Below are positions 25,715 to 35,607 of a DNA stretch of 64,000 nucleotides, piece by piece. Source of the stretch: an uncultured Dongia sp. (lineage in GTDB: Bacteria > Pseudomonadota > Alphaproteobacteria > Dongiales > Dongiaceae). Numbering within the stretch: position 1 is the stretch's first letter; the number at the start of each line of letters is the position of its first letter. The stretch is taken from the NCBI RefSeq assembly GCF_936916975.1, contig NZ_CAKZGO010000015.1, positions 1 through 64,000 on the forward strand, read 5' to 3'. The notes below the pieces were generated by a model. The model made no database searches and was not told the DNA's origin. It saw nothing but the letters and a program-made list of their open reading frames with translations. Both the position numbers and the translations under genes were made by a program.

Positions 25715-27533
25715 CGCGCCGCGCCCGCCGCGTCGCGTAAGCAAAACCGGGACGGAAAAGGCCGCGCCGGATAGATCCATCGTGCGCGAAATTCTGCTGG
25801 AGGGCCTCGGTGTTTCGTCCGGTATCGCCATCGGCGAAGCGCATGTTGTCCAGATCGGTGTTGTCAATGTACCCGATTATGAGATCGCCGCAGATGCGGT
25901 CACGGGTGAAATGGAACGCTTTGCCGAGGCGCTGGCCAAATCCGAGCGTCAACTCCGTAAGCTGAAGAAGAAGAGCGCCGAACTGCATGGCGCGGCAGCC
26001 GAGGAACTGGGTTTCCTGCTTGAGGCACATCTGCAGATGCTGTCGGGGTCGCGCGTTGTGCGCGGTGTGGAAAAGCGCATCACCGAGACGAGGCGGAACG
26101 CCGAGGCGGCGGTCCAGGCGGAAATCGATGCCGTCGCCCATGATTTTGAACATCTCAAAGATCCCTACCTGTCGGCGCGCGCCAAGGATGTGCGCGAGGT
26201 TGGTGATCGACTGCTGCGCAACCTGACCAAGACGCCGTTCGAAGCCTTCAAGCATTTGCCGCAAGGCGCGATCGTCATTGCCGAGGAATTGACGCCGGCC
26301 GATACCGCCTTGCTGGACCCCAAGCGGATTCAGGGTTTTGCCACTGAACTCGGTGGTGCCGAAAGCCATACCGCCATTATGGCGCGGTCCCTGGCTTTGC
26401 CGGCTGTGCTGGGTCTCGCTGGCCTCGCCGCGGCGATCCGCACCGGCGATATCGTTATTGTTGACGGTAGCGGCGGGCGCATCTTCATCAATCCCACCAC
26501 GGCGCGCCTGGAAGAATTTCGCCGGCGCCAGTTGGAGTTGGAAAAGACCGAGCGCATCCTGTCGCGGCTGAAGAAGCTGCCGGCCGTCACGCGCGATGGC
26601 CGGCGCATCGGCATGCTGGTCAATCTCGAACTGCCGCGTGAGCTCGACATGGCGCTGGCGGCAGGTGCTGAAGGCATTGGCCTGCTGCGCTCGGAATTCC
26701 TGTTCATGAACCGGATTGATCTGCCGACCGAAGACGAACAGACGGAAGCCTACCGCGCCTTGGTCGAGGGCATGGAAGGCAAGCCCGTCACAATCCGCAC
26801 CCTCGACGTTGGTGGCGACAAGCTGGCGCCGTCCTTGCGGGATCGTCTTGGCGAGACGGCCAATCCGGCGCTGGGCCTTCGTGCCATTCGCTTAGGCCTG
26901 CAGGAACGGCCACTGCTGGAAACGCAGCTCGCCGCCATTCTGCGCGCGAGTGCCTTTGGCCCCACGCGTATCCTGTTGCCGATGATCTCGTCGCTCTCTG
27001 AAGTGAAGCAGGTGCGCGAGATTCTGCTGCAGGTCGCCAAGCGCCTTAAGCGTCGTGGCGTCAAGACGGCGGACCCGTTGCCGCCAATGGGCGTCATGAT
27101 CGAAGTGCCGGGCGCCGCCTTGGCGGCAGATGCGCTGGCACAGGTATCTGACTTCTTTGCCGTGGGATCGAACGACCTTACGCAGTACACGCTCGCCATC
27201 GATCGCGGCGAAGAGCAGGTGGCGCATCTCTATAATCCGCTGCACCCGGCCGTACTGCGTCTTATCCAGTTCGCAACCGAGGCCGCCTTGCGCGCGCGCA
27301 TTCCCATCAGCGTCTGCGGCGAGATTGCCGGCGATCCGAAATTCGCCCCACTGTTGCTGGGCCTTGGCATCCAGGATCTGTCCATGGCGCCGGTCAATCT
27401 GCCGCGCGTGAAGCAGCGCATCCGAAGCATCGACTATCTTGCAGCGACCCGTTGTGCGCGGCTGATCATGGATCAATGGGATACCGGGCGCATCGCCATG
27501 CTGCTGGACGATTTCAACGCGCTCGCGGTGTAG
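25704..27533 (+). CDS. ptsI: Phosphoenolpyruvate-protein phosphotransferase (Enzyme I)
   Basis: 609 residues, no GAF domain, so EI type and not EI-Ntr. After a ~25-residue basic leader comes GLGVSSGIAIGEAH. The phospho-His is His222 in GGAESHTAIMARS. The PEP-binding barrel shows GIGLLRSEFLFMNR, TIRTLDVGGDK, FFAVGSNDLTQYTLAIDR and the catalytic Cys in ISVCGEIAGD. I start at ATG 25704, within the end of ptsH; the longer frame from 25629 only reads ptsH out of frame. It completes a PEP > EI > HPr > EIIA relay. Confidence 0.95.
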   Translation: MKNDAPRPPRRVSKTGTEKAAPDRSIVREILLEGLGVSSGIAIGEAHVVQIGVVNVPDYEIAADAVTGEMERFAEALAKSERQLRKLKKKSAELHGAAAEELGFLLEAHLQMLSGSRVVRGVEKRITETRRNAEAAVQAEIDAVAHDFEHLKDPYLSARAKDVREVGDRLLRNLTKTPFEAFKHLPQGAIVIAEELTPADTALLDPKRIQGFATELGGAESHTAIMARSLALPAVLGLAGLAAAIRTGDIVIVDGSGGRIFINPTTARLEEFRRRQLELEKTERILSRLKKLPAVTRDGRRIGMLVNLELPRELDMALAAGAEGIGLLRSEFLFMNRIDLPTEDEQTEAYRALVEGMEGKPVTIRTLDVGGDKLAPSLRDRLGETANPALGLRAIRLGLQERPLLETQLAAILRASAFGPTRILLPMISSLSEVKQVREILLQVAKRLKRRGVKTADPLPPMGVMIEVPGAALAADALAQVSDFFAVGSNDLTQYTLAIDRGEEQVAHLYNPLHPAVLRLIQFATEAALRARIPISVCGEIAGDPKFAPLLLGLGIQDLSMAPVNLPRVKQRIRSIDYLAATRCARLIMDQWDTGRIAMLLDDFNALAV

Positions 27534-27537
27534 GCGC

Positions 27538-28212
27538 ATGGGGCGGCTTTGGCGCTGGTGCAAATGGACCTGCTGCAGTTTTGTTGCTGCCGGATTGTTT
27601 TATTTGATATCGGCCCTGGCGCTGGGCAAGATACCAAGCGCAGGCAATGCTGTGGCGGGACCGGCGGATTATGTCTTCTACGCCTGCGACAACGGCGTCC
27701 ATGTCGATATCGTGCTGCCGGCGGTGGGTGGCGGGCGCGACTGGTTTGATTATTTTCCGGCCCGTGATTTCGCCGGCGATGTCACAATGGCCAGCCATGT
27801 CGCCCTCGGCTGGGGCGCCAGGGAGTTCTTTGCGACCACACGATCATGGGTTGATATCCGGCCGATCCCAGTTCTGCGCGCATTGTTCTGGATCGATCGT
27901 AGCGTGATGCACGTCAATTATGCCGGCGATCCGCGGGGTCGGGAAAACTGTCGGGCGTTACGCACGGATCGGGCCGGTAGCGAGGCGATGTTCCGTTTCA
28001 TCGATCAAAGCCTGGAGTTGGCCAATGGGCTGCCGATCCCGGCCCTGGGCGGTTACGATCTTTATGACGCTTTCTACGCAGCCAATGGCCGCTACTCATT
28101 ATTCCGGACGTGCAATGTCTGGTCTGCCGAATTGCTACGGGAATCAGGTCAGAAAATGGCGCTGTGGTCGCCCTTTTCTTTCCAGGTCATGGGTCTACTA
28201 ACCTCCCCCTAG
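27538..28212 (+). CDS. DUF2459/TIGR02117-type conserved membrane-anchored protein
   Basis: 224 residues with one N-terminal membrane anchor (CCSFVAAGLFYLISALALG) and a globular part containing NGVHVDIVLP, HVALGWGAREFFATTRSW and TCNVWSAELLRESG, features I associate with the DUF2459 family of unknown function. The conserved HVD, GWG and CN.W residues suggest a papain/NlpC-like hydrolase fold, which is only a guess. It starts 4 bases after ptsI stops, so it is probably in the same transcript. Confidence 0.8.
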   Translation: MGRLWRWCKWTCCSFVAAGLFYLISALALGKIPSAGNAVAGPADYVFYACDNGVHVDIVLPAVGGGRDWFDYFPARDFAGDVTMASHVALGWGAREFFATTRSWVDIRPIPVLRALFWIDRSVMHVNYAGDPRGRENCRALRTDRAGSEAMFRFIDQSLELANGLPIPALGGYDLYDAFYAANGRYSLFRTCNVWSAELLRESGQKMALWSPFSFQVMGLLTSP

Positions 28213-28341
28213 GCCTAATTTCCCTAATGTGATCAAATGTTTATATGGTGCCTAGAATCGCCGAAAGCAGCGCTTGCCGCTGGAACGGCGGCCTGCTATA
28301 CGGCGCATATAAATAAATCCTTATCTGATGGAGACCCTCCC

Positions 28342-29637
28342 ATGGCCGCCGCCAACGACTTCAAGGTGAAAGATCTCAGCCTCGCCGAATGGGGCCGCAA
28401 GGAGATCGCGATCGCTGAAACCGAAATGCCGGGCCTGATGTCCCTGCGCGCGGAATTCGGCAAGAAGCAGCCGTTGAAGGGCGCCCGCATCGCCGGCTGC
28501 CTGCACATGACCATTCAGACCGCCGTCCTCATCGAGACGCTGATTGCACTCGGTGCCGAAGTGCGCTGGTCGTCCTGCAACATCTTCTCGACCCAGGACC
28601 ATGCCGCTGCGGCCATCGCCGCCAAAGGCATTCCGGTCTTCGCCTGGAAGGGCATGTCGGAAGAGGAGTTCTGGTGGTGCATCGAAGCCACCATCACCGG
28701 CCCGGGCGGCTGGAAGCCGAACATGGTGCTGGATGACGGCGGCGACCTCACTGTCCTCCTCCATGACAAGCATCCGGACATCCTGAAAGAGATCAAGGGT
28801 ATCTCGGAAGAAACCACGACCGGCGTTCATCGCCTCTATCAGATGCAGAAGGACGGCTCGCTGAAAGTCCCGGCGATCAACGTCAATGACAGCGTGACGA
28901 AGTCGAAGTTCGACAACAAATATGGCTGTCGCGAAAGCCTGGTCGACGCCATCCGCCGCGCCACCGACGTCATGATGGCTGGCAAGGTCGCGGTCGTTGC
29001 CGGCTTCGGTGATGTCGGCAAGGGCTCCGCCGAAAGCCTGCGTCATGCCGGCTGCCGGGTGCTGGTGACCGAGGCCGATCCGATCTGCGCGTTGCAGGCC
29101 GCGATGGAAGGTTATGAGGTCACGACCATGGAAGACGCCGTCACGCGCGGCGATATCTTCGTCACCGCGACCGGCTGCGTCGACGTGATCACGGTCGATC
29201 ATATGCGCGAGATGAAGGACCGGGCCATCGTCTGCAATATCGGCCATTTCGACAGCGAAATTCAGATTGCTGGCCTACGCAATTTCAAATGGCACAATGT
29301 GAAGCCGCAGGTCGACGAGGTCGAATTCCCGACCGGTCGTCGCATCCTGGTGCTGGCCGAAGGCCGCCTGGTCAATCTCGGCTGTGCCACGGGTCATCCG
29401 AGTTTTGTCATGTCGGCTTCCTTCACCAACCAGGTGCTGGCCCAGCTCGAACTGTGGAACAACCACAAGGCCTATAAGAACGAGGTCTATGTGCTGCCCA
29501 AGCATCTCGACGAGAAGGTCGCCTTTCTGCATCTCGAAAAGGTCGGCGCCAAGCTCACCAAGCTCAGCGAGAAGCAGGCTGCCTATCTCGGCGTTGCTGC
29601 TTCTGGCCCGTTCAAGCCGGAGCATTACCGCTATTAA
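28342..29637 (+). CDS. ahcY: Adenosylhomocysteinase
   Basis: Splits S-adenosylhomocysteine to adenosine and homocysteine, keeping methylation reactions going. 431 residues: [46 protein letters not shown] with the active-site Lys region, [15 protein letters not shown] for NAD, and the C-terminal FKPEHYRY seal. I start at ATG 28342 behind GGAGA; the frame opens further upstream without support. The 129-base leader has small hairpins but no SAH or SAM riboswitch core I can recognise. A terminator-like hairpin follows. Confidence 0.97.
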   Translation: MAAANDFKVKDLSLAEWGRKEIAIAETEMPGLMSLRAEFGKKQPLKGARIAGCLHMTIQTAVLIETLIALGAEVRWSSCNIFSTQDHAAAAIAAKGIPVFAWKGMSEEEFWWCIEATITGPGGWKPNMVLDDGGDLTVLLHDKHPDILKEIKGISEETTTGVHRLYQMQKDGSLKVPAINVNDSVTKSKFDNKYGCRESLVDAIRRATDVMMAGKVAVVAGFGDVGKGSAESLRHAGCRVLVTEADPICALQAAMEGYEVTTMEDAVTRGDIFVTATGCVDVITVDHMREMKDRAIVCNIGHFDSEIQIAGLRNFKWHNVKPQVDEVEFPTGRRILVLAEGRLVNLGCATGHPSFVMSASFTNQVLAQLELWNNHKAYKNEVYVLPKHLDEKVAFLHLEKVGAKLTKLSEKQAAYLGVAASGPFKPEHYRY

Positions 29638-29660
29638 TGCTGCGATGACGTAAGGTTTAA

Positions 29661-29696
29661 GGGGCGCCCCGCCGTGACAGGTCGGGCGCCCTTTCC
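29661..29696 (+). terminator. Terminator-like hairpin after ahcY
   Basis: Two copies of the self-complementary GGGCGCCC pair across a 14-base loop and are followed by CTTTCCGTTT. The T tract is weak, so termination may be partial, leaving read-through into divL. Confidence 0.6.
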
Positions 29697-29744
29697 GTTT
29701 CGGCGGCTTGTCACAGGATTCACCCACTCGTACAGTGCCTCCCC

Positions 29745-32057
29745 ATGGAGGATTCGCTTTATCTTTGGGTTGGAGTCGGGCTGCTCGGCGGTGGTCTGAT
29801 CGCCGCAGCGGGTCAGGCATGGCGTTTGGCCAAGGCCAAGCGCGCGCTTGAGCAACAGCTGAGCGACGCTCAAACCAGCGCAGCAGCCCAAGACGCTGCG
29901 GCGCAGGCCGTGGCCGCACAATGGGCGACGGCGCCGCTTGCCCACATAGCGTGGGAGAAGGGCGGCCGGGCCACGGTTGATGAGCTAGCTCGCAAATGGC
30001 TCAACTTGCCGGAAGGTGACTGCACCCGGGCCAACCTCGTGGCCGGGATCAAGCCGGCCGACCAAGCCGAATTGCTAAGCGCCATCATGGCGTTGGAAAG
30101 AGACGAGCGCGACTTTTCATTCGTTCCGGCGCCGACCATCGGTATGCGATTGCGTTGGGTTGGCGTGCGCGCCGGCAATCTGTGCCATTTATGGCTCAGC
30201 GATGTCGGCGATATTGTCGAACCGATCGAACAGGCCTCCGGCCATGCCCTCAAGACGGCCGCATCGTTGGCGCAACTTCTTGAACAACTGCCCTATCCGG
30301 TGTGGCGGCGCGGGGCGGATTTGTCGATTGCCTGGTGCAATCCGGCCTTTGCGCAGATTTATGACCTGCCGGTCGAGCGCATCATCAGCGAAGGTCGCGA
30401 GATCAACCCCGCAGCCAAGGCGCTCGCCAAACGTGCCCAGCGCGTGGGCCTCGCCCAGTCGGAAAGCCAGCAATTGGTCGTCAAGGGCCAGCGCCGGCTC
30501 TACGACCTCACGGAAGTGCCGCTGCCCGACAGCTCGGTGATCGGCTTCGCTCTGGACCAGACACAACTTGAAGAAAGCCACGCCGAACTCGCGCGCCACA
30601 TTGCGGCCCATGACGATGTGCTGCAAGCGCTGGGGACGGGTATCGTCATCTTCGGTCCGGACAAGCGGGTGAAGTTCTTCAATACCGCGTTCCGAGAGAT
30701 GTTCAACCTTGATGCGGTCTTCCTGCGCCAGGAGCCGAATGTCGACCAGGTCCTCGACATGCTGCGCGAACGGCGCCAGATACCCGAGCAGGCCGATTTC
30801 CGCTCCTTCAAGCAGGAATGGAGCCGGCAGATCATGTCGGTTATCGCGCCGTTCGAGGATCTGATGCATGTGCCGAGCGGCGCCACCTATCGCATGCTGG
30901 CCTCGCCGCATCCTTTTGGCGGTGTAATCCTGACGTTCGAGGATGTAACGGACAAGCTGGCGCTGGAGCGAAACTACAACACGCTCATCGAAGTGCAGAA
31001 GGAGACCATCGATCATCTGTTCGAAGGGATCGCGGTGTTCGGCGAAGATGCGCGCCTCAAGCTCTATAACCCGGCCTTCGTGCGGTTGTGGAATCTGACC
31101 TCCGCGGATATTGAGGGCGAACCGCATGTGCGGCGCATCGTCGAGGCAGTAAAGCCGTTCTTTGAGAACCGGCCCAATTGGGAAGACCTGCGCCGCCGCA
31201 TCGTCACCGATGTTGCCGAGCGCGAGGTCAAGAACTGGCGCCTTGAACGCATCGACGGCAAGATCATCGACATCGCCGCCATTCCGCTTGCGGATGGCGG
31301 ACGATTGTTCAAATACACCGACGTCACCGACAGCATCAACATGGAGCGGGCACTGACCGAGCGCAACGAGGCGTTGATGGCGGCCGACCGATTGAAGTCT
31401 GAATTCATCGCGAATGTCTCCTATGAATTCCGCACGCCGCTCAATGCCATCATCGGCTATGCCGAACTGCTGGCACGCCAGTATTTCGGCGACATGAACG
31501 AGCGGCAGCTGGAATATGCCTCGGCCATCCTCGATTCCGCTCAGAATCTCATTCTGATGATCGGTGACGTCATCGACGTGGCGGCGATCGAAGCCGGCTA
31601 TATCCACCTCGAACCCAATATGGTCGATGTGCGGCAGCTGACCGAATCGATCGCGCGGCTATTCCAGCAGCGGGCACGCAGCCGCAACATTGACTTGCTG
31701 ATTGAGGTGGCACCGGATGTCGGCGCCATCCGGGCGGATCCGCAGCGTCTCAAACAGGCGCTCGGCAATCTGCTGAGTGCCGCGATCGGTGCCGCACCTG
31801 GCGGTCGGACCATCGTCGTGGCGGCGAACCGGACCGAGGACGCGATGAATATCAGTGTCGCGGTTCAGGGCGTTCAGGATGATTTTGGTGTTGATGTAGG
31901 GCCGGATTCGGATTCGTCCCAGGCACGCAGTTCCACACGCGGTCTCGGCGTCGCCTTGGCGCGCACGCTGATCGAGCTGCATGGCGGCAAGCTGGTCACC
32001 GAGACCGGTCCCCAGGGGAGGCGCATCGTCTGTGCGCTGCCGCTCGCTGCAGGTTGA
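29745..32057 (+). CDS. divL: DivL-like PAS pseudokinase with Tyr at the phospho-acceptor site
   Basis: 770 residues, close to Caulobacter DivL in length and layout: an N-terminal membrane anchor (~5-23), a region to ~170, PAS domains at about 175-275, 288-400 and 420-530, a dimerisation helix pair, and a degenerate ATP domain. The H-box reads NVSYEFRTPL, so Tyr560 replaces the phospho-acceptor His, as Tyr550 does in Caulobacter DivL. The catalytic domain keeps NLLSAAI and GLGVALARTLIELHGG but lacks a clear DxGxG. DivL controls CckA-CtrA signalling through PAS domains without needing kinase activity. Position after ahcY agrees with the assignment. Confidence 0.85.
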   Translation: MEDSLYLWVGVGLLGGGLIAAAGQAWRLAKAKRALEQQLSDAQTSAAAQDAAAQAVAAQWATAPLAHIAWEKGGRATVDELARKWLNLPEGDCTRANLVAGIKPADQAELLSAIMALERDERDFSFVPAPTIGMRLRWVGVRAGNLCHLWLSDVGDIVEPIEQASGHALKTAASLAQLLEQLPYPVWRRGADLSIAWCNPAFAQIYDLPVERIISEGREINPAAKALAKRAQRVGLAQSESQQLVVKGQRRLYDLTEVPLPDSSVIGFALDQTQLEESHAELARHIAAHDDVLQALGTGIVIFGPDKRVKFFNTAFREMFNLDAVFLRQEPNVDQVLDMLRERRQIPEQADFRSFKQEWSRQIMSVIAPFEDLMHVPSGATYRMLASPHPFGGVILTFEDVTDKLALERNYNTLIEVQKETIDHLFEGIAVFGEDARLKLYNPAFVRLWNLTSADIEGEPHVRRIVEAVKPFFENRPNWEDLRRRIVTDVAEREVKNWRLERIDGKIIDIAAIPLADGGRLFKYTDVTDSINMERALTERNEALMAADRLKSEFIANVSYEFRTPLNAIIGYAELLARQYFGDMNERQLEYASAILDSAQNLILMIGDVIDVAAIEAGYIHLEPNMVDVRQLTESIARLFQQRARSRNIDLLIEVAPDVGAIRADPQRLKQALGNLLSAAIGAAPGGRTIVVAANRTEDAMNISVAVQGVQDDFGVDVGPDSDSSQARSSTRGLGVALARTLIELHGGKLVTETGPQGRRIVCALPLAAG

Positions 32058-32060
32058 CGT

Positions 32061-32615
32061 TCAGCCGGCCAGCTTTGAGCCGCCAAGAATGATTTCCAAG
32101 GCGCCGATCAAGCTTTGCCGGGTTACGGTAGATTTGGTGAGATAGCCGCTGATATCGTAGTCGGCGCGCACTTTACGTTCCGGTGCTTGGCCCGGCTGAC
32201 CGGTATGTAGCAGGACAGGCAATCCCCGCCTGGCGGGCACGGCGCGAATTTCATCGAGCAAGGTCAGGCCGGCATCGGCCGTTTCCATGACAACGTCCAG
32301 CAAGACGAGATCCACGGCTTCACTGCCACCCAGCAGAAGTACGCGGGCTTCCGCTGCGGATGCGCAATGGCTTAGGTGCAGCGGCCGGCCGTAAATCTTG
32401 ACCATCATCAGGGCCAGTTCGATTGCCCGGTGGACCTCAGCATCGTCATCAACGATCAGGATCGACCAAGGCGCCAACTCTCTGGCCGCGCTACTGGAAT
32501 CCTCTTCCTCTCTGAAGTCGATCGCGTCGTCGTCATAGGGCGACTTGAGGCGCAAGATTGCCCAGCGCGCGCCATTTTCGGCTTCTGGTGCCGGGGGGGA
32601 CGGCAAAGTACTCAT
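32061..32615 (-). CDS. Single-domain response regulator
   Basis: 184 residues: a ~48-residue disordered acidic N-terminus, then one receiver domain with VDDD, phospho-acceptor Asp107 in LVLLDVVMET, and TGQPGQAPERKVRADYDISGYLTKS. The TGxPGxAPER motif is shared with the receiver of the hybrid kinase at 35608-36882, so the two are related. No output domain is present. It overlaps the preceding kinase gene by four bases (ATGA) and ends the operon, suggesting it is that kinase's partner. Confidence 0.88.
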   Translation of the reverse strand: MSTLPSPPAPEAENGARWAILRLKSPYDDDAIDFREEEDSSSAARELAPWSILIVDDDAEVHRAIELALMMVKIYGRPLHLSHCASAAEARVLLLGGSEAVDLVLLDVVMETADAGLTLLDEIRAVPARRGLPVLLHTGQPGQAPERKVRADYDISGYLTKSTVTRQSLIGALEIILGGSKLAG

Positions 32616-35599
32616 GACGATGTCTCCACTACCGGCTGCTTGGGCGTGTCACACGGCATGACGATTGAGAATGTCGTGCCGACACCGATCTTGCTCGCCA
32701 CAGAGATCGCGCCCGCCAGCATACCGGTAATGATGTTGTGAACGATGTGCAGGCCAAGACCGCTGCCGCCCTGGCCGAGCTTGGAGGTGAAGAAGGGATC
32801 GAACACGCGACTGAGTGCTGTTGCGGGCATGCCGGCGCCGTTGTCACTGATCTCGAGCCGAAGATTTGCTGAATCGATGGCGATGGCCTTGATCGCGATG
32901 ATGCGCGGCTGATCCTTGACCGGTGCATCCTTTGGAAATGCGTGGATCAGGCTGTTGTTGATGAGATTGGTCAAGATTTGGCCGAGCGGGCCGGGGTAGG
33001 AATCAAGCACCAACGTCGCCGGAATCGAGATATCCATCGTCACGAAGCTGCGCTTCAGGCTGGGATGCATGGTGGTGACGATCTCGTCGACCACTTCTGT
33101 CAGGTGGAACTGGCGGCGCTGAGAGCTGGTCTGGTCGACGGCGACTTGCTTGAAGCTTTGAATAAGGCCGGCAACGCGCTCGATATTGCGGTTCGCGATA
33201 TCGACTCCGAGCTTCACCTGCTTGACGAAGCCGTCGAGCGAGGATCGCGACAGCTTGCCAGCCAGTTCCTGCTCGAATGCGCCGATCGCGCCCACCAGAG
33301 TCGAGGTCGCAAGGCTGGCATTGCCAACCGGCGTACTGATCTCATGGGCGACCCCGGCCACCAGACTGCCGAGAGAGGCGAGCTTCTCCGAGCGCATCAG
33401 GCCTTCCATGGCAACCTGCAGTTCGGCACTGCGTTCCGCCACCAATCGCGCCAGATCCTCATTCAGTTGTCGCTGTGCTTCTTCGCTAACACGGCGGTTT
33501 GTGATGTCCTCGACGATTGTCCATTTGTAGTTCTGGCCATCAGGCCCAGACACCAACACGGTAGAAGTTGAGACCGGCACCAGCGAGCCGTCCTTCCGAG
33601 TGTATTCCTTTTCATAGGCTGGGATCAGGCCGGTTTCCTGCAGCAAACGGAGTCGATCCGGTTCTGCCACCAGGTACTGATCTGGTATTAGGTCGTAGCA
33701 GGTGAGAGCGAAGAGTTCTTCGCGCGTAAAACCTACTATCTTCAGAAATGCGTCGTTTGTCTCGATATAGCGGCCGGTCATTTCCTGAAGGTTGATGCCA
33801 AGCGGGCTGAGCGCGAACAATGATCGGAGCTTCTCTTCGCTCGCCCGCAATTCGCGCTGTCGCTTTAGCTTCTCCGTGATGTCGTGCTGAACGCCCAGGA
33901 CGCCTGTTACGTCGCCGGTCTCCGTCATCAGGGGAATTTTGTTGACTTCGAACCAGCGCCGTTCTCCGTCCAGTCCGATATAAGACATTTCGCGATCAAG
34001 AATTGGCGTGAGGGTTGTCATGACGCTTCGGTCGCCATCGATCAAGTTTCGCGCGTCGTCGCGCCAGACCAGATCAAGATCGGTCTTGCCTATGATCTCA
34101 TGTGGGGAAGCGAATCCGGTGCCGTTGGCGAATTGCTGATTGCACCCAAGATAGACAGAATCGCGGTCTTTCCAGAAAACACGCGACGGAATTGTGTTCA
34201 GAACGGATTGCAGCATCCGCTGTGACTCACGCGCCGCCTGTTCTGCTTCCTTGATGTCCGTAATGTCATGTACCGATGTCAAAAGCGCTGCGGTGCCGCC
34301 GTGATCGAAGGTTCGCCCCCACAAAATGCAGTGTCGACGATCGCCACCGCGACGACTGATCAGGACCGGCATCGATCGTACTTCACCCGTTTCGCGCACT
34401 TGCTTGAGCATGGCATTGCGCTCGGTGAGATCGACCCAGATCGATAAATCGACGGTTGTGTGGCCCAGCGCCTCCGCGCGGCTATATCCGGTTATTTGTT
34501 CAAAGCCTGGGTTGACCTCCAGGATACGCCCATCGACCAGCGCCGTGATCAGGATGGCGTCGGGCGATTGCAGCAGGACGCGTGACAGTATTTCCTCCGA
34601 TTGGCGCAGCTGCTTCGAAACGCGGTTGCGTTCCGTGATATCGGACGCCATGCCGAGAAAGCCATCGATCGTGCCGTCCTTGCCACGAATGGCAGTGATC
34701 GACAGCATGACGCTCAGGCGACCACCATCGCGGCGGATATAGGTCCACTCTTCTTCGTTTGGCAGTCCGGCAAGTGTCTTCGCGACGAAGACGCCGAATC
34801 CCAGTTTGATATCTTGACCCAGATCACGGGACAGCTGCTCACTGCGGGCGGCAACTTCGCTGGCGTCATGGAACAAAGCGGGCGTCGCCTTGTGCACCAC
34901 TTCGTCGGCGCGATAACCGAGCATCTGCTCGGCGGCGCGGTTGAAGAAGGTGATCACGCCATCGACATCGGTCGCGACGACGGCATGGGCGGCGTTCTCG
35001 AGAATAGCCGCCTGCAAAGCCGCCGTCGTGGCCGATTGCTGCTGCAGATCGGATTTCTGCCGATTTACTGATGTCAGAGCAAGATAGCTGCAGACACCCC
35101 GAGCCAAAGCGGAATCGGCCGGTGACCAGGGCTGTGGCGTACCGATCTGTTCGAAGCTGAACAGGCCGATGTCTTCACCAGAGACGCGAATGACATGTTG
35201 CAGAGCCGCGGTGATGCCATGTTCTCGCAAGTACCCGTCACGAATACCGATCAGTCGGGGATCTGCGAGGGCATCATCGCTGACGATCAGTGCCGCCGTT
35301 TGCAAGACCGCAAGTTCATCGACAATGTGTTCGATTGGAATGTTGATGTCGGCGCAGCGACGGCCGGTGGAGCTGTCATAGCGCATCACGCTACGCAGGC
35401 AAGTCCGTGCCGGATCCAGCATCCAGACACTGACATAGCGCGCGGCGACCAGTTTCAGGCACCGCTCGCATGCCAATTTCGCGACGGCTTCGAAATCTCC
35501 CTTCTGTACGTCCGGCAGGCGCGCCAGCTCGGCCAGGAAGGCGACGGTTTCCATGGATACCGGCGCACCATCGTCGACTTTTCTGATGACCGTGCTCAC
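32612..35599 (-). CDS. GAF/multi-PAS sensor histidine kinase
   Basis: 995 residues, cytoplasmic. An N-terminal GAF domain (~15-180) is followed by about four PAS/PAC units (~190-710; examples are FFNRAAEQMLGYRADEV, VNPGFEQITGYSRAEALGHT and ETNDAFLKIVGFTREEL), a coiled linker, a dimerisation box VAGVAHEISTPVGN with His752, and an ATPase domain with NLINNSLIHAF, DNGAGMP and GQGGSGLGLHIVHN. No membrane segment is seen, so a soluble or redox signal is likely. The start is GTG 35599, 8 bases after the upstream hybrid kinase gene, and its stop overlaps the receiver gene: a three-gene operon. Confidence 0.9.
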   Translation of the reverse strand: MSTVIRKVDDGAPVSMETVAFLAELARLPDVQKGDFEAVAKLACERCLKLVAARYVSVWMLDPARTCLRSVMRYDSSTGRRCADINIPIEHIVDELAVLQTAALIVSDDALADPRLIGIRDGYLREHGITAALQHVIRVSGEDIGLFSFEQIGTPQPWSPADSALARGVCSYLALTSVNRQKSDLQQQSATTAALQAAILENAAHAVVATDVDGVITFFNRAAEQMLGYRADEVVHKATPALFHDASEVAARSEQLSRDLGQDIKLGFGVFVAKTLAGLPNEEEWTYIRRDGGRLSVMLSITAIRGKDGTIDGFLGMASDITERNRVSKQLRQSEEILSRVLLQSPDAILITALVDGRILEVNPGFEQITGYSRAEALGHTTVDLSIWVDLTERNAMLKQVRETGEVRSMPVLISRRGGDRRHCILWGRTFDHGGTAALLTSVHDITDIKEAEQAARESQRMLQSVLNTIPSRVFWKDRDSVYLGCNQQFANGTGFASPHEIIGKTDLDLVWRDDARNLIDGDRSVMTTLTPILDREMSYIGLDGERRWFEVNKIPLMTETGDVTGVLGVQHDITEKLKRQRELRASEEKLRSLFALSPLGINLQEMTGRYIETNDAFLKIVGFTREELFALTCYDLIPDQYLVAEPDRLRLLQETGLIPAYEKEYTRKDGSLVPVSTSTVLVSGPDGQNYKWTIVEDITNRRVSEEAQRQLNEDLARLVAERSAELQVAMEGLMRSEKLASLGSLVAGVAHEISTPVGNASLATSTLVGAIGAFEQELAGKLSRSSLDGFVKQVKLGVDIANRNIERVAGLIQSFKQVAVDQTSSQRRQFHLTEVVDEIVTTMHPSLKRSFVTMDISIPATLVLDSYPGPLGQILTNLINNSLIHAFPKDAPVKDQPRIIAIKAIAIDSANLRLEISDNGAGMPATALSRVFDPFFTSKLGQGGSGLGLHIVHNIITGMLAGAISVASKIGVGTTFSIVMPCDTPKQPVVETSS

Positions 35600-35607
35600 C
35601 GCCGTAC

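Noticed and set aside
28213-28341. Possible SAH or SAM riboswitch before ahcY
   Set aside because: There are small GC hairpins, but I could not match the conserved core of any known class; a covariance search would decide.
30189-31607. 472-codon antisense frame across divL
   Set aside because: It mirrors PAS-kinase codons; its product has no recognisable domain.
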